From positions 5,299,001-5,363,000 of the forward strand of contig NZ_CP084061.1 in the NCBI RefSeq assembly GCF_020215665.1: a DNA stretch of 64,000 nucleotides, given 5' to 3'. The stretch comes from Blautia parvula (GTDB lineage Bacteria; Bacillota; Clostridia; Lachnospirales; Lachnospiraceae). Shown in pieces: positions 18,694-26,297 of the stretch (position 1 is its first letter; every line of letters begins with the position of its first letter). Under the pieces are notes generated by a model. That model was not told the DNA's origin and did not search any database. It saw nothing but the letters and a program-made list of their open reading frames with translations. A program made the position numbers and the translations under genes.

Positions 18694-20271
18694 ATGAAAA
18701 AAATTGATGAGCTAAATTTAGGATTTTCGGATGCACAAAATTATTCTCGTAGGGATAATAAAAAAATGTTTAATGATATTTTTGTGAAGAATTATTTTTT
18801 AGAGAAGCTTATTAACCCTAATATTTATTTTCTGATTGGAGAAAAGGGAACGGGAAAGACAGCTTACTCTGTTTTTCTTAAAAATAATAACTATAAAGAA
18901 AATAAAACTATGCTGACGTATATTTCAGCAACAGATTATGATAAGTTTTATAATATAAAGAAGCAGAAGAATTTAGAATTAACAGACTTTGTGGGAATAT
19001 GGAAGGTTATACTTCTATTGCTGCTAAGTAAAAGCATAACTGATGATGATAAGGTTATTTCAATATTTCATAAAAGTAATATTGATAATTTAATTAGTGC
19101 CATTGATGAATATTATATGAATGCATTTACCCCTGAAATTATCACAGCATTAAAAATTGTTGATGAAACAGAGTTAGCAGCAAAGTTAATATGTAAATAT
19201 TCAGAAGTTGGAGGGAAAACAGGAACAAAACTCGAATTTTCTGAAACACGGTTTCAAATGAATCTATATTATATAGAAAAAAATTTTAGTGATGCAATTA
19301 GGAAACTGAAATTAAATAAAAATGTAAATTTATTTATAGATGGTATTGATGTAAGACCAAATACTATTCCATATGATGATTATATTCAATGTATTCGTGG
19401 GCTAGCGGATGCGTGCTGGTCTTTAAACACAGAATTATTTCAAAATGTTAAGGATTCAAAAGGTCATTTTAAGATTGTCTTGTTGCTAAGACCAGATATA
19501 TATTCGGCTTTGAATCTTCAAAACGCAACGAATAAACTAAGGGATAATGCTGTGTTTTTGGATTGGAGAACTACATATAAGGATTATAAAACATCAAATT
19601 TATATAAAGTATCAGAAAGAATCTTGGAATACCAACAATCAGAGCAGATAGTGGATATATGGGAAAAGTATCTTCCTTGGAAATTACCAACTACAAATCA
19701 GGGAAGAGAATATGACACAGCATTCATGGAATTTCTTAGAATTTCGTTATCAAGGCCGAGAGATATAGTGGTCATATTGCAAATATTACATGAACTTATG
19801 TTAAGAGATGGTCTAGGAGATGAAATGGAATTTTCATTTAATATTTATCAGAATGATGATTTTCAAAATGCCTATTCAGAATATTTTATGAGTTCTTTGA
19901 AAGATCAGTTATCATTTTACTATTCTATTGAGGATTTTAATCATTTTATAAAGTTCTTTGATTATTTTAGAGATAGTGATTTTTCATATGAAGAGTATTA
20001 TCAATTATATGAAAAATTTACAGATTATATTTTAACAAACGCGAGTGATATTCCAGAATTTGTAGATGACCCAAAGAAGTTCTTGCAGTTACTATATGAT
20101 AGTAATGTAATTGCTGCTATTGAAAATTGTGGAGAGCCCAACGCATATTATCATTTTTCTTACAGAGAAAAAAGTATATCTAATATTGAGCCTAAGGTGC
20201 CAGTTGATACGAATGTTTCGTACAGATTTCATTATGGTTTATACAAACGCGCGAAATTTGGAAGATTTTAG
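18694..20271 (+). CDS. AT-rich P-loop ATPase (FunZ/Sll1717-like)
   Basis: A 525-residue protein with an N-terminal conserved block (LNLGFSDAQNYSRRDNKK), a Walker A motif GEKGTGKTA at about residues 49-57, a Walker B-like strand NLFIDGID near residue 212 and a RPRDI motif near residue 350 typical of the lid of AAA/STAND ATPases. It resembles proteins annotated as FunZ or P-loop ATPase Sll1717 family, of unknown function and patchy distribution. No partner nuclease or membrane gene is next to it. Its base composition is far more AT-rich than all neighbours and codon use differs, which with the flanking repeats indicates horizontal arrival. A stand-alone defence or stress role is possible but only inferred. 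Confidence 0.75.
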   Translation: MKKIDELNLGFSDAQNYSRRDNKKMFNDIFVKNYFLEKLINPNIYFLIGEKGTGKTAYSVFLKNNNYKENKTMLTYISATDYDKFYNIKKQKNLELTDFVGIWKVILLLLLSKSITDDDKVISIFHKSNIDNLISAIDEYYMNAFTPEIITALKIVDETELAAKLICKYSEVGGKTGTKLEFSETRFQMNLYYIEKNFSDAIRKLKLNKNVNLFIDGIDVRPNTIPYDDYIQCIRGLADACWSLNTELFQNVKDSKGHFKIVLLLRPDIYSALNLQNATNKLRDNAVFLDWRTTYKDYKTSNLYKVSERILEYQQSEQIVDIWEKYLPWKLPTTNQGREYDTAFMEFLRISLSRPRDIVVILQILHELMLRDGLGDEMEFSFNIYQNDDFQNAYSEYFMSSLKDQLSFYYSIEDFNHFIKFFDYFRDSDFSYEEYYQLYEKFTDYILTNASDIPEFVDDPKKFLQLLYDSNVIAAIENCGEPNAYYHFSYREKSISNIEPKVPVDTNVSYRFHYGLYKRAKFGRF

Positions 20272-20311
20272 CCTTTTTAAGGACGGGGTAGAGCAAACTT
20301 TCGCCATGTAG

Positions 20312-20374
20312 TATAAAATTTCCGTCCCACCGCATGTGGAAACCGTTTGTTTGCTTTCGCGGAAATCCAGCTGA
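20312..20374 (+). pseudogene. Orphan rlmD C-terminal fragment
   Basis: After a TAG at 20309, a short open stretch ends in residues PPHVETVCLLSRKSS and stop. This aligns with the RlmD tail SVHVETVVLLERKGQ. It lacks everything upstream and so is a leftover tail of an rlmD-family gene, displaced beyond the ATPase gene. It carries copy 2 of the 15-bp repeat. Confidence 0.65.
20332..20346 (+). repeat. 15-bp direct repeat, copy 2
   Basis: GCATGTGGAAACCGT, identical to 18470-18484. The two copies enclose 1.85 kb including the AT-rich ATPase gene, as left and right attachment-like sites. Confidence 0.75.
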
Positions 20375-20408
20375 ATTAAAGGCTTTCGGCGTTTACCAGC
20401 AGATATAG

Positions 20409-20777
20409 AATTGTGTTTTTCTGTTCGAATGGACAGATATATATTCCCTTGTATCGATCATCAGCCGCATCCGTAAAAAATTTGCTCTTATGCGCTCCGT
20501 AGGAATGTCGCAGAAGCAGCTTACAAGGATGATATGCTGCGAAGGACTGATCGTTGTTGCGGCCGGATTGGTTTTATCCATTTTGGCAGGCGGTGGTATG
20601 GGATTTATTTTGTGCGGATTTTTGAAGCAGGAATTGATGACGTATTTAAAGTATCAATTTCCGGTTGGCATTCTTTTGATCTATTGTATCGTTGTCCTTT
20701 TATGCTCACTGGCAATCACTAAAGGAGTATTAAGACGCCAGAGGATATCCCCACAGATAGATCTTTTAAGAGGATGA
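20409..20777 (+). pseudogene. C-terminal remnant of an FtsX-type ABC permease
   Basis: An open frame after a TAG at 20406 encodes about 122 residues. It contains the FtsX-family linker RKKFALMRSVGMSQKQL followed by two or three membrane helices and the closing QRISPQIDLLRG, which is how bacitracin/lantibiotic-type permeases end. The N-terminal membrane and extracellular parts, and the partner ATPase, are missing. An internal ATG at 20490 could give 95 residues, but a functional product is unlikely. It sits beside the rlmD tail remnant and is probably debris of the same or an earlier mobile element. Confidence 0.75.
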
Positions 20778-20930
20778 GGGAGAGGGGCACCAGTTTACGG
20801 ATGAACCACAGGCAATCTGGATAGTAAGACCAGCGCCGGTGTATTAGGACTGATTCAGAGAACAGGCCATAGGCCACAGCAGTAAGGACAGAGTATAAAA
20901 TAAATATTAAATATTCCCCATACCTTCTAT

Positions 20931-20958
20931 TTGCATCACCTTTATGGTAAAATATAGA
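20931..20958 (+). promoter_or_regulatory. Candidate promoter for the 20988 gene
   Basis: TTGCAT and TATAGA with a 16-base spacer, 30 bases ahead of the start. The region 20778-20930 before it holds no convincing gene or structure. Confidence 0.4.
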
Positions 20959-20987
20959 TATTCCAAAAGAAAGAAGGTATGTCAATT

Positions 20988-21344
20988 ATGGAAAAAGAAG
21001 TATTGGATTTTGTTGTTGGGAAAACACACGATTTAATGAATGCGGCATCATGCAGCAGTGAGGCAAAGACAGCAGCTCAGGCCTGGCTGGATGCACTCGG
21101 AACGGAAAATGAGGCAGAAGAAACGAAAAAATACATTGCTGAGCTGGAAGCCGATATTATGCCCATTGACGGCTTGATCGCTTTTGCAGAATCAGATGCC
21201 GGAGCACAGGTTTTCGGAGCTGATGTTGCGAAGAACGTTGCAGCACACGCGAAGGAGATCAAAGCAGCCGGAGCAAAATACTGTGACTGCCCGGCATGTG
21301 CAGCCGCTGAAGCGATTCTCGAAAAGAAGGATATGATGCTTTAA
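20988..21344 (+). CDS. Conserved uncharacterised protein (118 aa)
   Basis: An alanine- and glutamate-rich, probably all-helical soluble protein with no membrane segment or signal. It has a cysteine near the N-terminus (ASCSSEAK) and a C-terminal CDCPAC cluster that could bind metal. From memory, similar clostridial proteins carry unreliable chaperone-type names; no chaperone domain is visible here, so no function is given. AGAAGG sits 10 bases before the ATG at 20988; an ATG at 20979 would be too close to it. It stands alone with its own promoter and terminator. Confidence 0.7.
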   Translation: MEKEVLDFVVGKTHDLMNAASCSSEAKTAAQAWLDALGTENEAEETKKYIAELEADIMPIDGLIAFAESDAGAQVFGADVAKNVAAHAKEIKAAGAKYCDCPACAAAEAILEKKDMML

Positions 21345-21440
21345 GCAGTGACCGCATTTCACAGAATTACCGAAGGCGGGCAACACAGCCGGGAATATCA
21401 GATTGACAGCCAATACATTTTTGACAGCCAATAATTTCAA

Positions 21441-21479
21441 AGAGCATCAGTCGGAGGCGATTGATGCTCTGATTTTTTG
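21441..21479 (+). terminator. Terminator after the 118-aa gene
   Basis: A 9-bp stem AGAGCATCA with TGATGCTCT and a 12-base loop is followed by GATTTTTTG. Upstream at 21403-21415 and 21421-21433 there is a 13-base direct repeat TTGACAGCCAATA. Confidence 0.8.
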
Positions 21480-21492
21480 TATTTATCCCGTG

Positions 21493-21540
21493 GAGCCATG
21501 TCCCTGTAAATGGACAATATCATTTACAGGGGCATGGCTC
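21493..21540. repeat. 20-bp near-perfect inverted repeat
   Basis: Arms 21493-21512 and 21521-21540 pair over 20 positions with one G-T wobble around the loop GACAATAT. The hairpin stands just upstream of the rpiA promoter, is followed by TGTCTATATAA and has no T-run. It may be a second terminator or insulator, a regulator site, or a small mobile-element relic. Confidence 0.7.
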
Positions 21541-21564
21541 TGTCTATATAAACATAAAAATACA

Positions 21565-21593
21565 TTGACAAATATAACTGTAACAAATATAAT
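21565..21593 (+). promoter_or_regulatory. Consensus sigma-A promoter of the rpiA operon
   Basis: TTGACA and TATAAT match the consensus at every base with a 17-base spacer. A dyad TGTAA-(9)-TTACA at 21579-21597 overlaps the -10 box and could be a repressor site. The 85-base leader to the rpiA ATG shows no known riboswitch. Confidence 0.85.
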
Positions 21594-21678
21594 TACATTA
21601 ACAACATGAATTTATCTAACCTCAAAAGCAGCAGAGTGAGATTCATCCATTTGGGGAATAACAAAAAGGGGTGGGAAA

Positions 21679-22374
21679 ATGGATCATAAAAAAGAGCAGC
21701 AAAAGCAGCAGGCAGCCCGGGCCGCGGCTGATTACATCAAAGAGGGCATGACGATCGGACTTGGTTCAGGTACGACCTCCCGTTATCTGATCCGGGAAGC
21801 AGGGAAAAGGTATGGGCAGGGACTTCACTTTTACGGAATCGCCACATCAAGGGATTCCGAGCAGCTGGCAGCGTCCCTTGGGATACCGCTTCTTGAACCG
21901 GAGCAGGCAGGGAAGATCCATCTGGCAATTGACGGCGTGGATGAGATAGACCGGGAGTTCAGAGCGGTCAAAGGAGGCGGCGGTGCTCTTTTGAGGGAGA
22001 AGATCATTGCCTCCTGGGCAGAGGAAGTCATCTGGATCATGGATGAGAGCAAGCTGGTGGAACGACTGGGAGCGTTTCCGTTTCCTGTGGAGACCGTTCC
22101 TTTTGGTATGCCCTTTGTAAAACGCAGAATCGCAGATATGGGAGCAGTTCCCGCCCTGCGCATGGGAGATGGAAAATCGTATTTGACGGACAGCGGAAAT
22201 TTTATACTGGATGTGCAGTTTGCCGAAAATACGGATATTTCCCAGGCGGCAGAGCAGATCCGCAATATGCCGGGAGTTGTGGAGACCGGGTACTTTGGAC
22301 AGATGTGCAGCCGTATTGCGGCAGGTACTTCATCAGGGGTCAAAGTCATGGAAAACCCGCATAGAGCAGTTTAG
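21679..22374 (+). CDS. rpiA: Ribose-5-phosphate isomerase A
   Basis: A 231-residue cytosolic enzyme interconverting ribose 5-phosphate and ribulose 5-phosphate. The phosphate-binding motif is GLGSGTTSRYLI (about residue 28), and the active site is DGVDEIDREF followed by KGGGGALLREKI, with catalytic aspartate, glutamate and lysine. Length is usual. It opens an operon with the oxidative pentose phosphate genes, with a GGGGTGG ribosome site. Ribulose 5-phosphate from Gnd downstream is its substrate. Confidence 0.95.
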   Translation: MDHKKEQQKQQAARAAADYIKEGMTIGLGSGTTSRYLIREAGKRYGQGLHFYGIATSRDSEQLAASLGIPLLEPEQAGKIHLAIDGVDEIDREFRAVKGGGGALLREKIIASWAEEVIWIMDESKLVERLGAFPFPVETVPFGMPFVKRRIADMGAVPALRMGDGKSYLTDSGNFILDVQFAENTDISQAAEQIRNMPGVVETGYFGQMCSRIAAGTSSGVKVMENPHRAV

Positions 22375-22403
22375 GAAGAACAGCAGGTCAGGAGGCGGAA
22401 GAC

Positions 22404-23381
22404 ATGGGAATCACAAATGGATTTATAGGCACATATGCTTCTGAAAACAGCAGGGGCGTATACCGGTTTACATTCGACACAGACAGCGGGGCGTTAGGAC
22501 AGCCGGAACTGTTCTATGAGGCAGGGGATGCGAAATGGGTTTCTCTGTACAAGAACACCATGGCAGTTCCCGTGGCAAAGGATAAGGCAGCAGGCACCTG
22601 TCTTTTAGACATATCAGAGGGGAAAGCGAAGGTTCTGGGAGAGGTTTTGGGGGAGACGCATACGCCCTGCTATATCCTTCAGGATGAAACTTATGTGTAT
22701 ACCGCAAACTATCATGAGGGTCTGGTCATGATATATGAAAAAAGGTTCGGGGAAAAGGATGCACTGTGTACGGTAAAGAAGATTGCCATAGCACCCCTGG
22801 CAGGCTGCCATCAGATTTTATTTCATGGGCCGCTTATGCTTGTTCCCTGTCTGACACAAAACAGAATCCTGTACTTTGACAGGAAAAGGAATTTTGAAAA
22901 GGCCGGAGAGCTGCTTTTCCCGGAAAAGAGCGGACCCAGGCACGGGATATTTAACAGGACCCACAGTAGATTCTGGGTCGTCGGCGAGTGGAGCAATGAA
23001 GTATATTCCTTTGCGGTGAGGGAAGACAGGTTTCAGCTCCTGGAGGCGTTTCCCCTTCTTAAGAAGGAGGCAGGTGCGGCTGCGGCTGTCCGCTTATCTG
23101 GCGATGAACGTTTTCTGTATATCTCTCTGCGGGGAACCAATCAGATTGCTGTATTGTATGTGGGCGGGGAACGTATGGAACTGGTGGAGCGCGTTTCCAG
23201 CCAGGGAGAACATCCCCGAGATTTTATCCTCAGTGAGGACGGACAGTTTCTACTGGCAGTAAACAGGAACCGGGGTGGTCTTGTCAGTATGAAAAGGGAC
23301 CTGAAAAGCGGAAAAATTGTAAAAATAACAGGACAGGCGGAGATTCCGGAAGGGGTTTCTGTAATACTGGAGGAAATATAA
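22404..23381 (+). CDS. pgl: 6-phosphogluconolactonase (beta-propeller type)
   Basis: A 325-residue protein of the lactonase family with a seven-bladed propeller, as in E. coli Pgl, rather than the DevB type. It opens with GTYASENSRGVYRF and has the motifs NYHEG, GPRHGIFNRTH (with the conserved arginine and histidine of the active cleft) and DGQFLLAVNRN near the end. It hydrolyses 6-phosphogluconolactone between Zwf and Gnd, whose genes follow in the same operon, which supports the assignment over a general lactonase. The ribosome site is AGGAGGCGG. Confidence 0.88.
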   Translation: MGITNGFIGTYASENSRGVYRFTFDTDSGALGQPELFYEAGDAKWVSLYKNTMAVPVAKDKAAGTCLLDISEGKAKVLGEVLGETHTPCYILQDETYVYTANYHEGLVMIYEKRFGEKDALCTVKKIAIAPLAGCHQILFHGPLMLVPCLTQNRILYFDRKRNFEKAGELLFPEKSGPRHGIFNRTHSRFWVVGEWSNEVYSFAVREDRFQLLEAFPLLKKEAGAAAAVRLSGDERFLYISLRGTNQIAVLYVGGERMELVERVSSQGEHPRDFILSEDGQFLLAVNRNRGGLVSMKRDLKSGKIVKITGQAEIPEGVSVILEEI

Positions 23382-23392
23382 GGAGGCACACC

Positions 23393-24823
23393 ATGCGGAA
23401 AACAGATATAGGAATCATAGGCCTGGCAGTGATGGGCAGAAGCCTGGCGCTGAACATGGCGGATCACGGCTTTCAGGTAGGAGGCTATAACAGAAGTAAA
23501 GAGGTGACAGAAGCTGTCATAAAGGAACATCCCCATAAAAATCTCATCCCATTTTATACTCTGGAAGATCTGGTGGGATCACAGGAACGCCCCAGAAAAT
23601 TCATGATGATGGTAAAAGCGGGCAGACCTGTGGACGCAGTGATCGCCCAGTTGGAGCCTCTTCTGGAAGAAGGGGATATTCTCATTGACGGTGGAAATTC
23701 TTTTTTTGAAGACACCAGAAGACGAACAGAAGCACTTGGAAAAAAGGGCATCCACTATTTCGGCGTTGGTGTTTCCGGCGGGGAAAAGGGCGCGCGTTTC
23801 GGTCCGTCCATTATGCCGGGGGGGAATGCCCGGGCTTACCGGGAGATCGCGCCCATTCTGGAGGCGATTGCCGCAAAGGCCCAGGGTGAGCCCTGCTGCG
23901 CATACATGGGACCGGACGGTGCAGGCCATTATGTGAAAATGGTGCACAACGGAATCGAGTACGCGGATATGCAGCTCATCGCAGAGGCTTACCTGCTCTT
24001 AAAATACGCAGGCGGGTTTAACAATCAGGAGCTGGCAGAGGAATTTTCAAAATGGAATAAAGGAGAATTAAAAAGTTTCCTTATCGGCATTACAGCGGGT
24101 ATCTTCGGGGAGGCAGACGATTTTTCAGAGGGACAGCTTGTGGATTACATTGTGGACAGTGCCGGGCAGAAAGGCACCGGAAGGTGGACAAGTCTGGAAT
24201 CTCTGAAACAGGGCGTGAATGTGTCCATGATCACCGCGGCCTGCAATGCAAGGATTATGTCAAACCGGCTGGAACAGCGCGCCGAGGCGAAAAAAGTCAT
24301 CCCGGGTCCCCAAATTACGGAGGCGGTGCCAAAAACAGACTCCCGCAAGGAGACATTTGCAGATCTGGTCAGGGAAGGGCTTTATGCGGCCAAGATTGTG
24401 GCCTATGCACAGGGATTTGATCTGCTCTTTCATGCCTCCGCGGAATACGGATGGAATCTGGATTTCGGAAGGATCGCGGCTATATTCCGTGCCGGCTGTA
24501 TTATCCAGGCAGAGTTTTTAAATGACATCACAAGAGCATTTGAGAAGAATCCGAAACTTAACAACCTGATCCTGGATGAATTTTTCCTGGATAAGATCAG
24601 CAGAAACCAGGAGAGCCTGCGAAAAGTGCTTTCCTGCGGTATCCTGTCAGGCATTCCCATGCCGGCCATGAGCCAGGCCGCTGCTTATCTGGATGCATTC
24701 CGGGGAATGCCCGTGGGGGCCAATCTGATTCAGGCACAGAGGGACTGTTTTGGTGCCCATACCTATGAGCGGACTGACAGGGAAGGCACTTTCCACCATG
24801 AATGGGGGCAGGGATATGAATAA
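23393..24823 (+). CDS. gnd: 6-phosphogluconate dehydrogenase (decarboxylating)
   Basis: A 476-residue enzyme converting 6-phosphogluconate to ribulose 5-phosphate and CO2 with NADP or NAD. The dinucleotide site is GLAVMGRSLALNMA (residue 10 on), the substrate loop is VSGGEKGARFGPSIMPGG and the catalytic KMVHNGIEYADMQ is near residue 185. Length fits the long NADP-type Gnd. It follows pgl by 11 bases with AAGGAGG upstream and overlaps zwf by 8 bases. Confidence 0.96.
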   Translation: MRKTDIGIIGLAVMGRSLALNMADHGFQVGGYNRSKEVTEAVIKEHPHKNLIPFYTLEDLVGSQERPRKFMMMVKAGRPVDAVIAQLEPLLEEGDILIDGGNSFFEDTRRRTEALGKKGIHYFGVGVSGGEKGARFGPSIMPGGNARAYREIAPILEAIAAKAQGEPCCAYMGPDGAGHYVKMVHNGIEYADMQLIAEAYLLLKYAGGFNNQELAEEFSKWNKGELKSFLIGITAGIFGEADDFSEGQLVDYIVDSAGQKGTGRWTSLESLKQGVNVSMITAACNARIMSNRLEQRAEAKKVIPGPQITEAVPKTDSRKETFADLVREGLYAAKIVAYAQGFDLLFHASAEYGWNLDFGRIAAIFRAGCIIQAEFLNDITRAFEKNPKLNNLILDEFFLDKISRNQESLRKVLSCGILSGIPMPAMSQAAAYLDAFRGMPVGANLIQAQRDCFGAHTYERTDREGTFHHEWGQGYE

Positions 24824-26213
24824 AAAACTTACGTTTACTATTTTCGGAGGGACCGGTGATCTGACGTTTCGAAAATTGCTTCCGGCACTCTACAATATGT
24901 CGGTTTCCAATAAAACAGAATCCGTGGGACAGGTGATCATCATCGGCAGAAGGGACTATACCAGTGAGCAGTACCGGATGATCGCCAGGGACTGGGTGGA
25001 AAAGTTTGCCCGCCTTCCCTACACGGAGCAGGATTATGACAGGCTGGCAGCAGGGATTTTCTACTATAAAATGGACTTTACAGATGAGGAGGCCTATGCA
25101 CAGCTCAATGCATTTTATAAAGAGATGGAGGCAGGCAGCCATATTTTCTATTTTGCAGTAGCACCCAGATTTTTCTCTTCCATTGTGACAGGGCTTGTCC
25201 ATGTGGAGCATGCCTGCCGGGGAAAAGTGGTGCTGGAGAAGCCCTTCGGTGAAAATCTGGCGGCAGCAAAAGAGCTGAACGAGAAAATGGAGCATTTCTT
25301 CCATCCGGATCATATTTACCGGATCGATCATTATCTGGGAAAGGAAATGGTGCGGAATATACAGACCATACGGTTTGCCAACCCTATTTTTTCAGGTGTG
25401 TGGGATGCAGAGCACATAGAATGCATACAGATTTCAGCCCTGGAGGAAGTGGGCGTGGAGACCAGGGGCGGATACTATGACCACAGCGGAGCCATGAAGG
25501 ATATGGTGCAGAATCATCTGTTTCAGATACTTTCCATTGTAGCCATGGAACAGCCCGGGGAACTGATGCTGGCAGGAGAGGAGATGCACAGGGAACAGAT
25601 CCGTGTGCTGTCCTCCCTGCATACGCCGGAAAATATCGAGGACAGTCTGGTCCTGGGGCAGTACAGGGGATACCGGGAAGAGAAAGCAGTGGCAGAGGAT
25701 TCCGTGACCGAGACCTATGCTGCCCTGAAGGTCTTTCTGGATAATGACAGATGGAGGGGCATGCCTTTTTACATCCGTACCGGAAAGAAGCTGGGACATC
25801 GGGAGATGCAGGTCCTTGTGGTCTTTAAATCCGCCGCGCCTCAGGTGGAGTCTAATATTTTGAACATTAAGATACAGCCCACAGAGGGCGTTTATCTGCA
25901 GTTCAATATTAAAAAGCCCGGCGAGGAGGATGAGATTGCCCAGGCAAAAATGGATTTCTGCCAGAGCTGTTCCTTCATCAACCAGATGAACACACCGGAA
26001 GCATATGAGAGGCTGCTGGGTGCCTGTGTCAGAGGAGAGCGGTTCTGGTTCTCCCAGTGGGATCAGATCGAGGCGAGCTGGAAATATGTAGATGACATAC
26101 GGAAGAGGTATCATGAAAAGAATCTTCCCGTCTATGAATATGAACCGGGGACTTATGGTCCTGGCGCAGCGGAAAAAATGCTGGAGATGTCAGGGGATTT
26201 CTGGCTGGATTGA
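24816..26213 (+). CDS. zwf: Glucose-6-phosphate 1-dehydrogenase
   Basis: A 465-residue enzyme oxidising glucose 6-phosphate to the lactone, entry step of the pathway. The coenzyme site is FGGTGDLTFRKLLPAL at the N-terminus, EKPFGENL follows, and the catalytic RIDHYLGKEMVRN is near residue 175. The ATG at 24816 overlaps the gnd end; it has GGGGGCAGGG ahead and places the glycine motif at the expected residue, so the longer frame from 24750 is rejected. Last gene of the rpiA-pgl-gnd-zwf operon. The order, with zwf last, is reversed relative to the pathway. Confidence 0.96.
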   Translation: MNKKLTFTIFGGTGDLTFRKLLPALYNMSVSNKTESVGQVIIIGRRDYTSEQYRMIARDWVEKFARLPYTEQDYDRLAAGIFYYKMDFTDEEAYAQLNAFYKEMEAGSHIFYFAVAPRFFSSIVTGLVHVEHACRGKVVLEKPFGENLAAAKELNEKMEHFFHPDHIYRIDHYLGKEMVRNIQTIRFANPIFSGVWDAEHIECIQISALEEVGVETRGGYYDHSGAMKDMVQNHLFQILSIVAMEQPGELMLAGEEMHREQIRVLSSLHTPENIEDSLVLGQYRGYREEKAVAEDSVTETYAALKVFLDNDRWRGMPFYIRTGKKLGHREMQVLVVFKSAAPQVESNILNIKIQPTEGVYLQFNIKKPGEEDEIAQAKMDFCQSCSFINQMNTPEAYERLLGACVRGERFWFSQWDQIEASWKYVDDIRKRYHEKNLPVYEYEPGTYGPGAAEKMLEMSGDFWLD

Positions 26214-26267
26214 GAAGTGTCTTTGGAAGCAGGTCTATCCAATATATGATTGGGATATTCATATGTA

Positions 26268-26297
26268 AAGGCGGCACCTAACTGAGGTGTCCGCCTT
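26268..26297. terminator. Hairpin between convergent zwf and FUSC genes
   Basis: AAGGCGG-CACCT pairs with AGGTG-CCGCCTT over 12 bp with a single bulged T and a short loop. It covers the stop of the minus-strand gene. T-runs are short on both sides, so termination is probable rather than certain. Confidence 0.5.

Noticed and set aside
18694-20777. Intact mobile element at the rlmD end
   Set aside because: No integrase, recombinase, relaxase or transposase gene is in the region, so only remnants are claimed.
21403-21433. Short CRISPR-like or iteron repeat
   Set aside because: There are only two 13-base copies of TTGACAGCCAATA, which is too few for an array or origin.
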